From: Cellulomonas uda
Lineage (GTDB): Bacteria; Actinomycetota; Actinomycetes; Actinomycetales; Cellulomonadaceae
Reading direction: 5' to 3'
Assembly (NCBI RefSeq): GCF_006538705.1
Contig: NZ_BJLP01000037.1
Coordinates: 1 to 40,183 of the forward strand
Length of the DNA stretch: 40,183 nucleotides
Shown here: piece after piece, positions 1 to 8,200 of the stretch
Layout: each line of letters starts with the position of its first letter
Position numbering within the stretch: the stretch's first letter is position 1
Program-made: the position numbers and the translations under genes
Notes under the pieces: model-generated
The model's database searches: none
What the model saw: the letters and a program-made list of their open reading frames with translations, nothing else
What the model was told of the DNA's origin: nothing

Positions 1-833
1 AGGTCCCGCAGCGTGCACGTGCGCACGTCGTCCTCACCCAGGCTCGGCAGCACGTCCGACACGTAGTCGAGGTTGGGCTCGTGTGGGCCGACGAACAGCA
101 GCCCGCCGTGCCCGCTGCGCAGGCGCGGGTCCGCGTACAGCAGGTACGCGGCGCGGTGCAGCGCCACCACCGTCTTGCCCGTCCCCGGACCGCCGTCGAC
201 GACGAGCGGGCCCGCCGACCCCGCGCGCACGATCGCGTCCTGGTCCGCCTGGATCGTCGTCAGCACGTCCCGCATCCGCGCCGACCGGCTCGCCCCCAGC
301 GACGCGAGCAGCGCCGAACCCTCGTCCGGCGCCACGCCGCCCGGCGCGACCGCGCCCGGCACCAGCACCTCGTCCCAGTAGTCCGTCACCCGCCCGCGCG
401 ACCACCGGTACCGGCGCCGAGCCACCACCCCGGACGGGTGCGCGGGGGTCGCGGCGAAGAACGGCTCCGCCGCGGGCGAGCGCCAGTCCACCAGCAGCCG
501 CTCGCCGTCGGAGGCCGTGACGCCCACCCGTCCCACGTACACCGCCGCACCGTCGGCGGAGACCGTGCGGCCGAGGCACAGGTCCAGCCCGTAGCGGCGC
601 AGCGTGCGCAGCCGCGCCGAGAGCCGGTGCACCTCCTGGTCGCGCTCCAGCGCTGCGGTGCCCGACCCGCCCGGCGCCCGGCGCGCCTCCGTGAGCCGGG
701 CGTCGAGCTCGGCGACCTGCTGCTCCAGCCGCGCCGCGACCCGGGCCAGGTGCGCGTCGTCGTCGGCAGTCAGGGACGGGTCCGCCTTGGCGGCGAGGGC
801 GACGTCGAAGACGCTCAGGGGAAGGGTGGTCAC
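1..833 (-). CDS. helR: HelD/HelR-type RNA polymerase-associated helicase-like ATPase (5' part, runs off the window)
   Basis: This is the N-terminal ~277 residues of a UvrD/Rep-like superfamily 1 ATPase of the HelD class. What is visible: an N-terminal coiled-coil-prone stretch rich in Ala, Arg and Glu, the HelD signature TDYWDEVL, then the Walker A motif GGPGTGKT followed by VVALHRAAYLLY, which is highly characteristic of actinobacterial HelD. Family knowledge: HelD removes or recycles stalled RNA polymerase, and the HelR branch displaces rifamycins from it. The start is GTG with GGGAG 9 nt upstream. A rifamycin-associated element lies about 80 nt upstream, which favours the HelR role. The C-terminal helicase half is outside the window, so completeness cannot be judged. 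Confidence 0.85.
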   Translation of the reverse strand, partial: MTTLPLSVFDVALAAKADPSLTADDDAHLARVAARLEQQVAELDARLTEARRAPGGSGTAALERDQEVHRLSARLRTLRRYGLDLCLGRTVSADGAAVYVGRVGVTASDGERLLVDWRSPAAEPFFAATPAHPSGVVARRRYRWSRGRVTDYWDEVLVPGAVAPGGVAPDEGSALLASLGASRSARMRDVLTTIQADQDAIVRAGSAGPLVVDGGPGTGKTVVALHRAAYLLYADPRLRSGHGGLLFVGPHEPNLDYVSDVLPSLGEDDVRTCTLRD

Positions 834-909
834 GAGGTCTCGCTCCCGGGGGTCACGGCGCCCGGGACGGCTCGGCGGGCGCGACGAGCGCCGATCACCC
901 GCCTCGACC

Positions 910-930
910 GGGGTCTTGCCGCAAGACCCC
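910..930. promoter_or_regulatory. Rifamycin-associated element (RAE)-like palindrome in the helR promoter
   Basis: This is a 21-bp palindrome with perfect 10-bp arms (GGGGTCTTGC / GCAAGACCCC) around one central base. It matches the known RAE pattern of actinobacteria (GGGG-CTTGC-nn-GCAAG-CCC type) found upstream of rifamycin-inactivating genes and helR. On the minus strand a TATAGA -10 box lies just upstream (937-942). The predicted transcription start therefore falls at the edge of the palindrome, and the element would sit in the first 20 bases of the transcript. The regulator that acts on RAEs is not encoded here. Confidence 0.75.
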
Positions 931-949
931 CCGTGCTCTATACGTTGAA

Positions 950-1003
950 GAGGGAGAGCACCGCACGGATGCTCTCCCTCGTGACGCCGGCCGTCGGGCC
1001 GGC
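950..1003 (-). terminator. Two hairpins between the ScoMcrA-head gene and helR
   Basis: The first hairpin has perfect 11-bp arms (GAGGGAGAGCA at 950-960, TGCTCTCCCTC at 970-980) and a 9-nt loop. The second has 7-bp arms GCCGGCC/GGCCGGC (986-992 and 997-1003). They lie 34-87 nt downstream of the stop codon of the minus-strand gene ending at 1037, so they can terminate it. No U-tract follows. The first hairpin also covers the -20 to -50 region of the helR promoter, so a regulatory role is possible. Confidence 0.45.
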
Positions 1004-1036
1004 CCCGTGACGCCGGTCAGGCCCGCGGGTCGCCGC

Positions 1037-1492
1037 TCAGGTGCAGTAGTCGCACACACCCGTCGCGGGCAGCGTCATCGAGCACGTCGGGCAGATCGCC
1101 GGTGCGGGCTCGGGCGTCGCGGTGCGGCGCGGGGTGCTCGCGCGCGGCGTCGTCGTGCGAGGGGCGCGTGTGGCCGTGCGCGAGGACGAGCGTGCGGCGG
1201 GTGCCGACGCGCCGCCCGGCTCGGTGACCTCGAACCCGCGCTTGCGCAGGATCGACGCCGCGGACCCGATGCTGCCGACGACCTCGTCGGACGGTGCGAG
1301 GCGGCCGGTGGCGAAGCGGTGCGCCACCCCGAGGACCGCCGGCAGGTCGTAGCTCGAGCCCTCGTGCACGATCGCGTAGCCCGGCGTCGGCGCGTAGCCG
1401 TAGACCCCGAGGAAGCCGTCGCGACCGCGGGAGTCGTACTCCGCGATCGCCTGGAGGACGTGCTGACGCGTCACGCCGGAGAAGGTAGCCAC
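1037..1492 (-). CDS. Small protein: ScoMcrA-like N-terminal head domain plus C-terminal zinc ribbon
   Basis: 151 residues. The first ~85 residues (VTRQHVLQAIAEYD, then GSSYDLPAVLGVAHRFATG, then ILRKRGFEV) resemble the N-terminal head domain of ScoMcrA-type HNH restriction endonucleases, where the usual text is YDSKAIVGVAHGYATG. A low-complexity Ser/Thr/Arg/Pro linker follows. The protein ends in a CxxC-x9-CxxC zinc ribbon (C134, C137, C147, C150). There is no HNH nuclease, SRA or sulfur-binding domain, so this is a head module on its own. The GTG start is 7 nt after a TAGGGT box (1500-1505), so the mRNA is probably leaderless. Function is unknown; nucleic-acid binding is a reasonable inference. 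Confidence 0.7.
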   Translation of the reverse strand: MATFSGVTRQHVLQAIAEYDSRGRDGFLGVYGYAPTPGYAIVHEGSSYDLPAVLGVAHRFATGRLAPSDEVVGSIGSAASILRKRGFEVTEPGGASAPAARSSSRTATRAPRTTTPRASTPRRTATPEPAPAICPTCSMTLPATGVCDYCT

Positions 1493-1505
1493 AACCCCCA
1501 CCCTA

Positions 1506-1660
1506 CGTCTCCCTCCCCCTCCCCCCCTGGCCCCCCGCCCCCTGGCCCCCGCCCCCCGACCCCCACCACCCGACCCCCAGCCCCGACCCCCACCACCCGA
1601 CCCCCACCACCCGACCCCGCGATTCCTCCGGCTCCCAGCCCCGATACCCGGAGCAACCGC
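1506..1660. other. C-rich (minus-strand G-rich) low-complexity tract
   Basis: Almost pure C runs of 4-7 bases separated by one to three other bases. The tract includes imperfect tandem copies of CGACCCCCACCACC. The minus strand carries many G4-G6 runs and could form G-quadruplexes. It lies just upstream of the ScoMcrA-head gene and next to the palindromic repeat array. No convincing ORF is present. Confidence 0.6.
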
Positions 1661-1955
1661 AGGCTCGTCGAGCGCCAGCCCACCGAGACCGTCATTGCTC
1701 CGGGTCCGCTGGCTGATAGCCGGAGGAACCGCGGGGTCGTCGTGCCGGCCACCGAGACCGTCGTTGCTCCGGGTTCGGGGGCTGATGGCCGGAGGAACCG
1801 CGGGCTCGTCGGGCGGGCGGTGGCTGAGACCGTCGTTGCTCCGGGTCGGGGGGCTGATAGCCGGAGGAACCGCGGGGTCGTCGTGCCGGCCGACGAGACC
1901 GTCGTTGGTCTGGGTCTGGCGGGTGAGAGTCGGAGCGATCGCGGGGTCGTCGGAG
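1617..1955. repeat. Tandem array of ~69-72 bp imperfect palindromic repeats (locus A)
   Basis: At least four full units plus one diverged leading unit. Units start with GAGACCGTCGTTGCTCCGGG at 1685, 1754, 1826 and 1895, a period of 69-72 bp. A diverged unit precedes them (1617-1684). Each unit contains GTTGCTCCGG, about 15 variable bases, CCGGAGGAAC, then CGCGGGGTCGTCG. The two arms are near-complementary, so each unit can form a hairpin. The last unit is the most degraded. The array fills the space between the divergent genes at 1492 and 2062. The same unit occurs in inverted orientation at 24534-24661, so this is a dispersed repeat family. I do not recognise it as a named element. Confidence 0.85.
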
Positions 1956-2061
1956 AGGGGGTGAACGTGAGGAGGCGGGGCAGACAGGGACCGAGGGCCC
2001 AGGACGGACGAACCGCCGGAAGGAAAGATTGGACAGTCGTCCAGGAGAGGAGAGCAGGGGG

Positions 2062-2694
2062 ATGTTCGACGTCGGGGCTGCCGCGCGCGCCGAGCTCGCG
2101 GCCGTGGCAGGCGTGCTCGGCGAGGCGTTCGCCGACGACCCGGTCGTCGTCGGCATGATCGGCACCGCCGACGGCCGCTGCGAGCGCGCGACCGCGCTGT
2201 ACGCGGCACTCCTGCGCGCGCAGGACCCCGACGGGATCGAGGTCGACGTCGCACGCGACGAGACGGGCCTGATCGTCGGCGCCGCGGTCTGGGAGCGTCC
2301 CGACGCGCGTGGCGCGACCGCCCGTCGCCTGCTGCGCGAGGCGCCCGGCTTCCTGCAGGCGCTCGGTCCGCTGCGAGTCCCGCTCGCGCTGCGCGGGTGG
2401 AACGCGTTCGTCCGGCACCGGCCCGACGAGCCGCACTGGTACCTCGGCGAGATCGGCGTGCGGGCCGCGCAGCGCGGCACGGGCGTGGGCTCGCGGTTGC
2501 TGGCGCACCGGCTGCGGCACGTGGACGACCACGCCCACGGGGCGTACCTGGAGTCGTCGACGCCGCGCAACCGTGCGCTCTACGTCCGGCACGGGTTCGA
2601 GTCCCGGGGCGAGATCCGCGGCGTGCACGCCGCGCGGCCCACCGCGATGTGGCGCCCGCCCGTCGACGCGCCCGGCCGGCCCGCGGCGCGCTGA
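2062..2694 (+). CDS. GNAT family N-acetyltransferase
   Basis: 210 residues. GNAT fold features: an EIGVRAAQRGTGVGSRLL acetyl-CoA pyrophosphate-binding loop (motif A, R/Q-x-x-G-x-G/A pattern), then YLESSTPRNRALYVRHGF, the usual motif B with N and Y residues. Long N-terminal helices suit a YjdJ/Rv-type small-molecule or peptide acetyltransferase, but the substrate cannot be read from the sequence. The ATG was chosen because it has AGGAGAGGAGAG upstream; a TTG at 2029 in the same frame lacks support. The gene lies immediately downstream of repeat locus A and is transcribed away from it. Confidence 0.85.
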   Translation: MFDVGAAARAELAAVAGVLGEAFADDPVVVGMIGTADGRCERATALYAALLRAQDPDGIEVDVARDETGLIVGAAVWERPDARGATARRLLREAPGFLQALGPLRVPLALRGWNAFVRHRPDEPHWYLGEIGVRAAQRGTGVGSRLLAHRLRHVDDHAHGAYLESSTPRNRALYVRHGFESRGEIRGVHAARPTAMWRPPVDAPGRPAAR

Positions 2695-2879
2695 CCTCGC
2701 ACTCGTCGTCCCGAGCGCCATTTCCGCAACACGCCTGTGCGCAAAAAGCGGGTCTGACCTGCGGTGTTGATCCGGCTGGCGTGCTGGCGCGCGGGCCCGG
2801 GCGGGTCTACCGTCGACGAAGGAGCCCCTGCGGCTCCGGAGTTCGCAGGTTCGCAACGGCCCACCTTCGGAGGCGCGAG

Positions 2880-3179
2880 ATGACCGACCTCATGGAGCTG
2901 CCCGCCATCGCCGAATGCTCGGTGGCCGGCTGCTCGTACAACGACCACTCGCACTGCCACGCGGCCGCCATCACGGTCGGCGGCACCGGCGGCGACGCCC
3001 AGTGCGCGACGTTCATCCCGCTCACGGTCAAGGGCGGTCTGGACAAGGTGCTCAGCCACGTCGGCGCGTGCCAGCGCCAGGACTGCTCCCACAACGCCCA
3101 CCTGGAGTGCACCGCGGACTCGATCCGGGTGGGCAGCGGTCACGACGTCGCCGACTGCCTGACGTTCGCCCCGCGCTGA
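2880..3179 (+). CDS. Protein with two DUF1540 cysteine domains
   Basis: 99 residues made of two tandem DUF1540 units. The cysteine spacing is identical in both halves: C13-x4-C18-x7-C26-x15-C42 and C64-x4-C69-x7-C77-x15-C93. Each unit carries the family pattern C-x-YN/HN...C-x-A/T-x-x-I-x-V...TF. Such domains are presumed metal-binding and their function is unknown. A strong Shine-Dalgarno GGAGG lies 7 nt before the ATG. The 185-nt upstream gap holds a small hairpin (GGAGCC/GGCTCC near 2820-2836) and a TACCGT box near 2810. It stands alone and is convergent with the next gene. Confidence 0.85.
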   Translation: MTDLMELPAIAECSVAGCSYNDHSHCHAAAITVGGTGGDAQCATFIPLTVKGGLDKVLSHVGACQRQDCSHNAHLECTADSIRVGSGHDVADCLTFAPR

Positions 3180-3189
3180 CGGGCGTCCC

Positions 3190-4086
3190 TCAGGACGCGA
3201 CGCGCACCATCTCCTGCACCAGCTCGACGGCGCCGCCGACCAGCTCCTTCTCGCCGGTGAGCAGGCCGGGGTCGCTGCGCCGGGCGGCGGCGGCCTGGTC
3301 GAGCGCGGGGACGGGCGAGACCCGGCTCGCGGCGAGGAACGCCGCGAGGAACGCGCGCGCGGCCAGGGAGTAGTCACCCCCGGCGTCCACGGCGACCTCG
3401 GCGACCATCAGGGCGGTGAGCGCGACGTCGAGCTCCGCCGTCGCGGCGCGCGCGTTCGCCCAGTCGACCACGCAGGGCCCGTGCGTCTCGGTCAGCACGA
3501 TGTTGCCGGGGTGCAGGTCGAGGTGCGCGACGACCGGCCCGGCGGGCACGTGCGGCCACTGCGTCTCGTCGTGCGGCACGTCCTGCGGTGCGGGGATCGC
3601 GTGCAGCCGCTCGTGCAGCTCGACGACGAGCCGCGCGCCGTCCGCGATGGACACCTCGCCCGCCGCGAGGGCCTGCAGGAGGGTCGGGCCGTGCAGCCGC
3701 TCCATGAGCAGGTTCGGACCCTGCGCGACGTACACCGCCGGTGCCGGGAAGCCCCGCGCGGACACGTGCTGCAGGAACCGGGCCTCGTGCGTCGCGTCCC
3801 GGCCGCAGCGGTAGCGGCGCACCACGTAGTCCTCGTCGAGCGCGTACACGTCGGCGCTCGACCCGGACGCGAGCACCGGGCCGGGGTCGTCGAGCGTCAG
3901 GACGTCGGCGGGCGGGACCGGGCCCGGGGTCCGCACCGGCGGACGGGGGCCGACGTGCAGACCATGCGGTTGCGGGAGCGAACCGTGGGGCGCCGTGGGG
4001 GCGCCGGCGGGCGCCGGAGGGTCGTCGGAGCGCTCCGAGCCCTGAGGTGCGGGGTCGTGCGGGGCGGCGAGTCCGGACGGGGTCAT
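3190..4086 (-). CDS. APH/choline-kinase-like phosphotransferase
   Basis: 298 residues. After a ~65-residue Pro/Ala-rich N-terminal extension comes a kinase-like fold: a glycine-type loop (VLASGSSADVYAL), a basic strand VVRRYRC, a hinge LLMERLHGPTLL, the catalytic loop HLDLHPGNIVL (HxDxxxxN) and the metal-binding CVVDWANA (DW replaces DFG). These are APH (PF01636) features. The substrate is unknown, and aminoglycoside resistance should not be assumed. The ATG follows a TACTTT box (4093-4098) by exactly 6 nt, so the mRNA is probably leaderless and the extension is probably real. Confidence 0.8.
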   Translation of the reverse strand: MTPSGLAAPHDPAPQGSERSDDPPAPAGAPTAPHGSLPQPHGLHVGPRPPVRTPGPVPPADVLTLDDPGPVLASGSSADVYALDEDYVVRRYRCGRDATHEARFLQHVSARGFPAPAVYVAQGPNLLMERLHGPTLLQALAAGEVSIADGARLVVELHERLHAIPAPQDVPHDETQWPHVPAGPVVAHLDLHPGNIVLTETHGPCVVDWANARAATAELDVALTALMVAEVAVDAGGDYSLAARAFLAAFLAASRVSPVPALDQAAAARRSDPGLLTGEKELVGGAVELVQEMVRVAS

Positions 4087-4277
4087 ACCTCGAAAGTAAC
4101 CCCGCGGAGCGGGTTTGCACCCGTCGAGACCCGCCCGATGTGCGACACACCGGGCACATCACGTGACAGCGGGACGACAGGCCCGCTCGTGGACCGATCG
4201 TCCGGCCCGGTGGGCAGGAGTAGCCCGAACAGGTGAAGCGGCGTGCGTCGAGGCAGGGGCGTCGGCGCACGCCGCGG

Positions 4278-5033
4278 TCAGGGACGCGCCAGCTGCGTGA
4301 GGCGTCGCACCGCGCACTCGTGCGTCGGCGGCAGGGGCTCGACCCAGCACCGCAGCGGGTGCCGCGTCACGCGCTCGACACCCAGTGCGAGGACACGCTC
4401 GTCCACGCGCCGCCGCAGCCGCGCGACGGCCTCGTCCGTGTCCTCGTCGTCACCGACCAGCACGACGAACGCGCCGCCACCGATGCCCGCCATCGCCCGC
4501 GCCGCACCGAACACCTCCCGCAGCGCCGCGCCCACGGCCGCGGACCGGGCGAGGCGGCTGAGCGCGTCGGGCACGCCCGCCGCGACGTCGACGACGAGCA
4601 GCCGGCCCGTGGGCACGTCGTCGGGGTAGCACTCCATGAGCCGCAGACGCAGGTAGTCCGCCGAGGGCAGCCCCGAGCCCGCGTCGAGCCCGAGGGGCAG
4701 CGTCACGCCGCCGGCCTGCGCGTCCGCCCAGCCCGTGCACAGCGCCCGCAGGACGTCCAGCGGCGGCTGCGACCGCGACGTCGCGCGGTACAGGCACGCG
4801 AGGTCGTCGATGGTCTCGGCGATCCCCACCCCGGACTCGCCCCGGGCGCCACCCAGGCGGGCGGCGGCCGGCACGGGGTCGTCGTCGAGGAGCAGCGCGA
4901 CCGCGAGGTCGTCGGCGGCGGGGTGGTACCAGTCGGAGGGGCGGCGCCAGACGGACGCGACGCTCTCGTGGCGCCAGCGCTCGAGCAGTCGCGACGGCTG
5001 GGCGGGCAGCAGAGGTCCGGTCTCGGTCGTCAC
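4278..5033 (-). CDS. Degenerate GGDEF-domain protein
   Basis: 251 residues. Residues ~117-215 align by eye with a GGDEF domain: DAGSGLPSADYL stands for the usual D-x-LTGLPN-x-x-x-L, GRLLVVDVAAG for the metal-binding strand, and GIGGGAFVVLV for the RxGGDEFxxLL strand. The active-site signature reads GGGAF (185-189), so Asp and Glu are lost and diguanylate cyclase activity is very unlikely. A sensory or c-di-GMP-binding role is possible. The N-terminal ~110 residues are unassigned. It starts with GTG and is divergent from the sigma-factor fusion 174 nt away, which suggests linked regulation. Confidence 0.6.
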   Translation of the reverse strand: MTTETGPLLPAQPSRLLERWRHESVASVWRRPSDWYHPAADDLAVALLLDDDPVPAAARLGGARGESGVGIAETIDDLACLYRATSRSQPPLDVLRALCTGWADAQAGGVTLPLGLDAGSGLPSADYLRLRLMECYPDDVPTGRLLVVDVAAGVPDALSRLARSAAVGAALREVFGAARAMAGIGGGAFVVLVGDDEDTDEAVARLRRRVDERVLALGVERVTRHPLRCWVEPLPPTHECAVRRLTQLARP

Positions 5034-5117
5034 GCGGGATGAGAGAGGGCTTCGGTGCAGGTGTGACGGCACTTCTGGGTGTTTTCACCCGGAGGCCGCC
5101 GCAAGCCCGTGACCCGG

Positions 5118-5146
5118 TTGTTTCCTGTGGGTCCGGCCGATATGTC
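5118..5146 (+). promoter_or_regulatory. Candidate SigA-type promoter for the sigma-factor fusion
   Basis: TTGTTT (5118-5123), a 17-bp spacer, then TATGTC (5141-5146). The spacing is ideal and five of the six key consensus positions fit. It lies between the divergent genes starting at 5033 (minus) and 5207 (plus) and would give a transcript starting near 5153. Confidence 0.45.
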
Positions 5147-5206
5147 ACCCTGGTACGGATTTCGCGCGGATCAACCGTGCCACGAGCAAGCCGGGACGAG
5201 GTCGAG

Positions 5207-8200
5207 GTGGAGGCGCAGGCGGCTGTCGTGCGCAGCGACGCGGAGCTCATCTCCGCGGTGCGCGCAGGCGACGAGTCGGGCTTCGCCGCGCTCTACGAGC
5301 GGCACTCGGCCGCCGCGGCCGTCGTCGCACGGCAGTACACCGACAGCGCCGCGGACGCCGACGACGTCGTCGCGGACGCGTTCACCGCCGTCTACGCGGC
5401 GCTGCGCAACGGCAACGGTCCCGACGAGGCGTTCCGCGCCTACCTGTTCACGGTGGTCCGCCGGACCGCGGGCGTGCGGCGCGAGGGTGCGCGGCGCGTG
5501 CAGCCGACCGACGACCTCGCCACGCTCGAGGCCGGGACGGCGCTCGCGGGCACCGCGGAGGAGCCCGCGCTCGAGGGGTTCGAACGCGGTGTCGTCGCGC
5601 GCGCGTTCCACTCCCTGCCCGAGCGGTGGCAGGCCGTGCTGTGGCACACCGAGGTCGAGGGGCTGCCGCCCGCCGAGATCGCACCCGCGCTCGGGCTGAC
5701 CGCCAACGGCGTGGCCGCGCTCGCGTACCGCGCGCGCGAAGGGCTGCGCCAGGCGTACCTGCAGCAGCACCTGCGCGACCCGCTCGACGAGGGGTGCCGC
5801 GCCGTGGCGGGGTCGCTCGGCGCGTACGTGCGCGGTGGCCTGGGCACGCGTGAGAGCACCAAGGTGGCCCGGCACCTCGACGACTGCGACGAGTGCCGCG
5901 CGCTCGTGCTCGAGCTGGGTGACGTCAACCACGGTCTGCGCGCGGTCGTCGCGCCGCTCGTGCTCGGCCTCGCGGGGCTCGGTGCGCTCTCGCACACGCT
6001 GCCGCTCGGGGCGGCCGCCGTCGGGGCCGCGGGTGCGGCCGGCGCGGGTGCGGCCGGGTCCGGTCACCTTGCGGAGCTCGAGGGCGGTGCGGGTGCCGGG
6101 GCCGTGGGCGGTGGTGTCGCAGCGCTCTCCGGTGGCGGCGCGGCGGCCGGTGCCGGCGGGGTCGCGGCGTTCCTCGCGAGCGTGCCCGCAGCCGTCGTCG
6201 CGACGGTCGCCGGTGCCGTGGCCGTCGCCGCGGTCGCGGCGGCGGTGGTGCTGGGGCTCGGTGCCGACCAGCAGGTCATCGAGGCGGACCCGCCCGTGGT
6301 GCTGACCACGCCCACGCCGACGACGTCCCCGGGCGCCTCCGCGAGCCCGACGAGCACACCCACCGGACCGGCCTCGCCCGGACCGACCTCCTCGGCCGAC
6401 CCCGCGGTCCCCCCGGGCGCCCCCGACGTGCCCGACCCCGCCGACGAGCCGACGGCCGGGCCGTCCCTCGGCCCGACACCCGACCCGACGGGTGGGCCGA
6501 CCGCAGAGCCGACCTCGGGACCCACCGCCGAGCCGACGAGCGCGCCGTCGCCGGGACCGACCGCCGGACCGACCGCCGGACCGACCGCCGGACCGACCAC
6601 CGAACCGACCCCGCCACCGCGCGCGCCCGACGTGGTCGTCGCGCTGCCCGACGGCGGGCTGGTGCTCGCCGCGGGCGTCGGCCCGCAGGACCTCGCGATC
6701 ACGCTGCGCAACGCGGGTGGGCGGGCCGCGACGGACCTGCGCGCCGAGCTGGGGCTGCCCGAGGGTGTCTCCGTCGAGGGTGTGCTGGGCGTCGCGCCCG
6801 CCCGGACGGCCTCACCTGCGGTGACCGGCGGGAGCGCGACGGTCGCGGCGCTGCGCGACCGTCTGCAGGCGACCGACTGGACATGCCACGGCGCGCAGAC
6901 GCGGCACGCGAGCTGCGAGCTGCCCTCGCTGCCCGCGGGTGAGGCGGCGCGGCTCGTCGTGCGCGTCGCGGTCGACGAGGCGTTCGACGCCGACGACGCG
7001 CAGGTCGAGCTCGTCGTGACCGGCAGCGGCATCGACTACCGCCCCGCACCGCTGCCCGTGCGCGTCACCCCGAGCCCGGCGCGGCTCGCGGTCGCGTCCA
7101 CGCAGGAGCCGCTCGCGCTCGTCGCGGGCCGCGTGCGGGACGTGACGTTCGACCTGCGCAACGCCGGCCGGTCGGCCGCCGGGCAGGCGCGCGCCGAGCT
7201 CGTGCTGCCGGACGGTGTCACCTGGGCCGGTGCGCCACCCGCCCAGGGCTGGCGCTGCGAGGCCGGTGCCACGGTCGTGTGCACGCGCGACGAGCTGCCC
7301 GGGCGGGGTCAGGTGCCGCTCACGCTCGGCCTGCGCACGGCGCGGGACGCCGCGGCGGCCCCCGTCGAGGTGCAGCTGAGCCCGGCGCCCACCACCGCAC
7401 GCCACGCGGGGGTGCCCGTCACGGTGCAGGCGCCCGCGACCCTCGTCGTGACGGCCCGGCCGGACGCACTGACCGTCGCCGGCGGGCGCACGAGCGTCGC
7501 GGACGTCGCGGTGCGGAACACCGGGGACCTGCCGGCCGCCGCGGTGACGCTCGACCTGACGACCCCCGCCGGGCTCGCATGGGCGGGTGGTGCGCCCGAC
7601 GGCTGGGCCTGCCTCGCCGACGGGCCGCGCGTGCGGTGCACCGGACCCGGACTCGCGCCGGGGGAGAGCGTGAACGCGGGGCTGCCGTTCGTCGCGGAGC
7701 CCGGCGCCGTGGGAGCGCTCGGCGCTCTCGTCGTCGCGGCGGCGGCCGACGACGCCGACGGCGCGAGCGTGACGGTCGAGGTCCAGGGGCGTGCGCCCGG
7801 GCTCGAGCTGCGTGCCGCGGACGTGGTGCTGCAGTACGACGACCTCGGCCAGCTCGCGTTCGGGGTACGTGTCGCCGACGGCGACGACCCCGCGGCGGAC
7901 GCCGCGCAGGTCGTGGTGCGCGCGGCACTGCCCGGCAACCTCGTCGTGCAGGAGCGGACCGGGCTGCCGGTGCCCGACGCGTGCCGGGTGGACCGCTCCG
8001 GGCGGGCCGTCGAGTGCACCTGGCCGGTGCTCGCGGCGGGCGCGACGGGCGAGGTCCTGCTCCCGGTGCGCTCGACGTACTCGGCGGCCGGGACGGTCAC
8101 GCTCACCGCGACCGCCACCGGCGTCGACGTGCCCGTGACCGGGCACGCCGCCGTGCCGGGCCGCTCCGGCGGGCTGGCGCAGCGCTTCACCACCGCCACC

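Noticed and set aside
81..1010. Long plus-strand open frame opposite the helR gene
   Set aside because: Arg/Pro/Ala-rich shadow of the minus-strand HelR frame; no RBS or domain.
1617..1955. CRISPR array
   Set aside because: Period is ~70 bp with most of the unit conserved, palindromic arms and no unique 30-bp spacers; no cas genes nearby.
1471..2856. Long minus-strand frame across the repeat array and the GNAT gene
   Set aside because: Composition is that of an antisense shadow, it runs through tandem repeats, and the GNAT frame on the other strand has clear motifs.
3190..4086. Aminoglycoside resistance gene
   Set aside because: Only the general APH kinase fold is visible; many actinobacterial members act on other small molecules.
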